Positions 63,381 through 64,000 of a stretch of 64,000 bases of DNA are shown here, piece after piece. A program made the translations under genes and the position numbers. The stretch is from Annulohypoxylon bovei var. microspora (lineage: Eukaryota; Ascomycota; Sordariomycetes; Xylariales; Hypoxylaceae). The notes below the pieces were generated by a model. It was given only the letters and a program-made list of their open reading frames with translations. It was not told the DNA's origin and did no database searches. Every line of letters starts with the position of its first letter. Position 1 is the stretch's first letter. The DNA lies in NCBI GenBank assembly GCA_022836615.1, contig MU405287.1:122161-186160 (forward strand), given 5' to 3'.

Positions 63381-64000
63381 CGAGACGGTCAGCCCCAGAG
63401 ATGACACTGAGCAGTGCCTATCGATTGACAACAATCTCTTCCGAGTTGAAGGCTGCTCTTTTGGTAGAATTGTATTCAGGTTCTAGCCTCTAGCGTGCTA
63501 TGTATCTCTTGGGAGGTAGGAAGTTCTTGATATCGTACCTTAGGTTAATTATAGGTGAAAGAGTGGCAAGTATAAGAGAATGCTGCGTTGGTATATATGA
63601 TATATGATCTATAGGGATGTCATGCGATGATCTGGCGTGGTAATAATGTCTTTAGTATAACTATAGTAACTATAAAAGAAATTGAAATTGAAATGCTATT
63701 GAAGCTTGTAAGTTCCGAAGTTGTAAAATGTCTACCTCATACGTACTTGACACAACAAATAGAACGGATGGAAACGCACTTTCTATTCACTTCATTTATG
63801 ACGACACCCTTGCCAACTTCATAAATAAAGAAGCCTATCTATCTATATACTTATCGATCTCTCTTACTTGCAATATTTGAATAGGTACTTCTAAGATTTA
63901 ATGTTGTAAGTTCAAGGGGGGAGTTTTCGAGGGGGGGGAGTATTCAAGAACCCCACTTTTGTGGGCAGATATTAGGATATTTACGGTATAGCGCGGTACA
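63381..64000. other. Promoter side of RBR gene, window end
   Basis: Probably the promoter and leader of the RBR ligase gene. The frame continues open upstream of 63380 without an ATG, so a short upstream exon is possible. No other gene is seen. Confidence 0.5.

Noticed and set aside
1..64000. CRISPR arrays, rRNA operon or prokaryote-type mobile elements
   Set aside because: The sequence is plainly eukaryotic nuclear DNA. Repeats present are short tandem or dispersed motifs without regular spacers.

Overview
The window is nuclear DNA from a filamentous ascomycete (Pezizomycotina). Short introns (about 46-137 nt) start with GTRNGT-type donors, carry CTAAC-like branch sites and end in AG. One transposon copy shows the near-total loss of C and G expected of repeat-induced point mutation (RIP). 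The protein families (Srb8/Med12, Kog1/raptor, Rgd1-type F-BAR RhoGAP, Tea1-like kelch protein, fungal GH17 glucanase, S1/P1 nuclease) are those of this group. Protein style and RIP suggest Sordariomycetes, possibly Xylariales; this is an inference without database support. Twelve protein genes and one tRNA gene are supported, so the window is gene-poor, with spacers of up to 4.4 kb.

Layout: a small two-exon cupin gene (233-626); a RIP-degraded, TIR-bounded pogo/Fot1-like DNA transposon with TA target duplication (2812-5082); a 1,164-residue disordered protein with an N-myristoylation motif (7734-11285); an Rgd1-like F-BAR/RhoGAP protein (13777-16288); a three-exon Asterix/PAT-complex subunit (16990-17500, minus); Mediator subunit Srb8/Med12 (21919-26598); an intron-containing tRNA-Pro(AGG) (28212-28303); a secreted Asn/Ala-rich five-exon protein (31151-32683, minus); an S1/P1 nuclease (37004-38063, minus) divergent from a PQ-loop membrane transporter (39082-40253); a GH17 beta-1,3-glucanase (41095-42146); a 56-residue secreted peptide (43024-43337, minus); a Tea1-like cell-end marker (47139-51753, minus); Kog1/raptor (55390-59969); a degenerate tRNA relic (61144-61227, minus); and an RBR E3 ubiquitin ligase (61943-63380, minus).

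Most genes are housekeeping or polarity functions (TORC1 scaffold, Mediator kinase module, polarity and Rho signalling, ER membrane-protein insertion). A stretch near the middle (31-43 kb) is enriched in predicted secreted products: the Asn-rich protein, S1 nuclease, glucanase and small peptide. No operon-like or biosynthetic cluster organisation is seen. Splice junctions were worked out by hand from reading frame and consensus sites. Intergenic DNA carries many copies of a palindromic TACCTAGGTA / GGTAGGTA motif and several short tandem repeats. I found no CRISPR array, rRNA, or clear evidence of an undescribed multi-gene system. The best leads are the small secreted peptide, the Asn-rich secreted protein, the abrupt RIP boundary inside the transposon and the dispersed palindrome.
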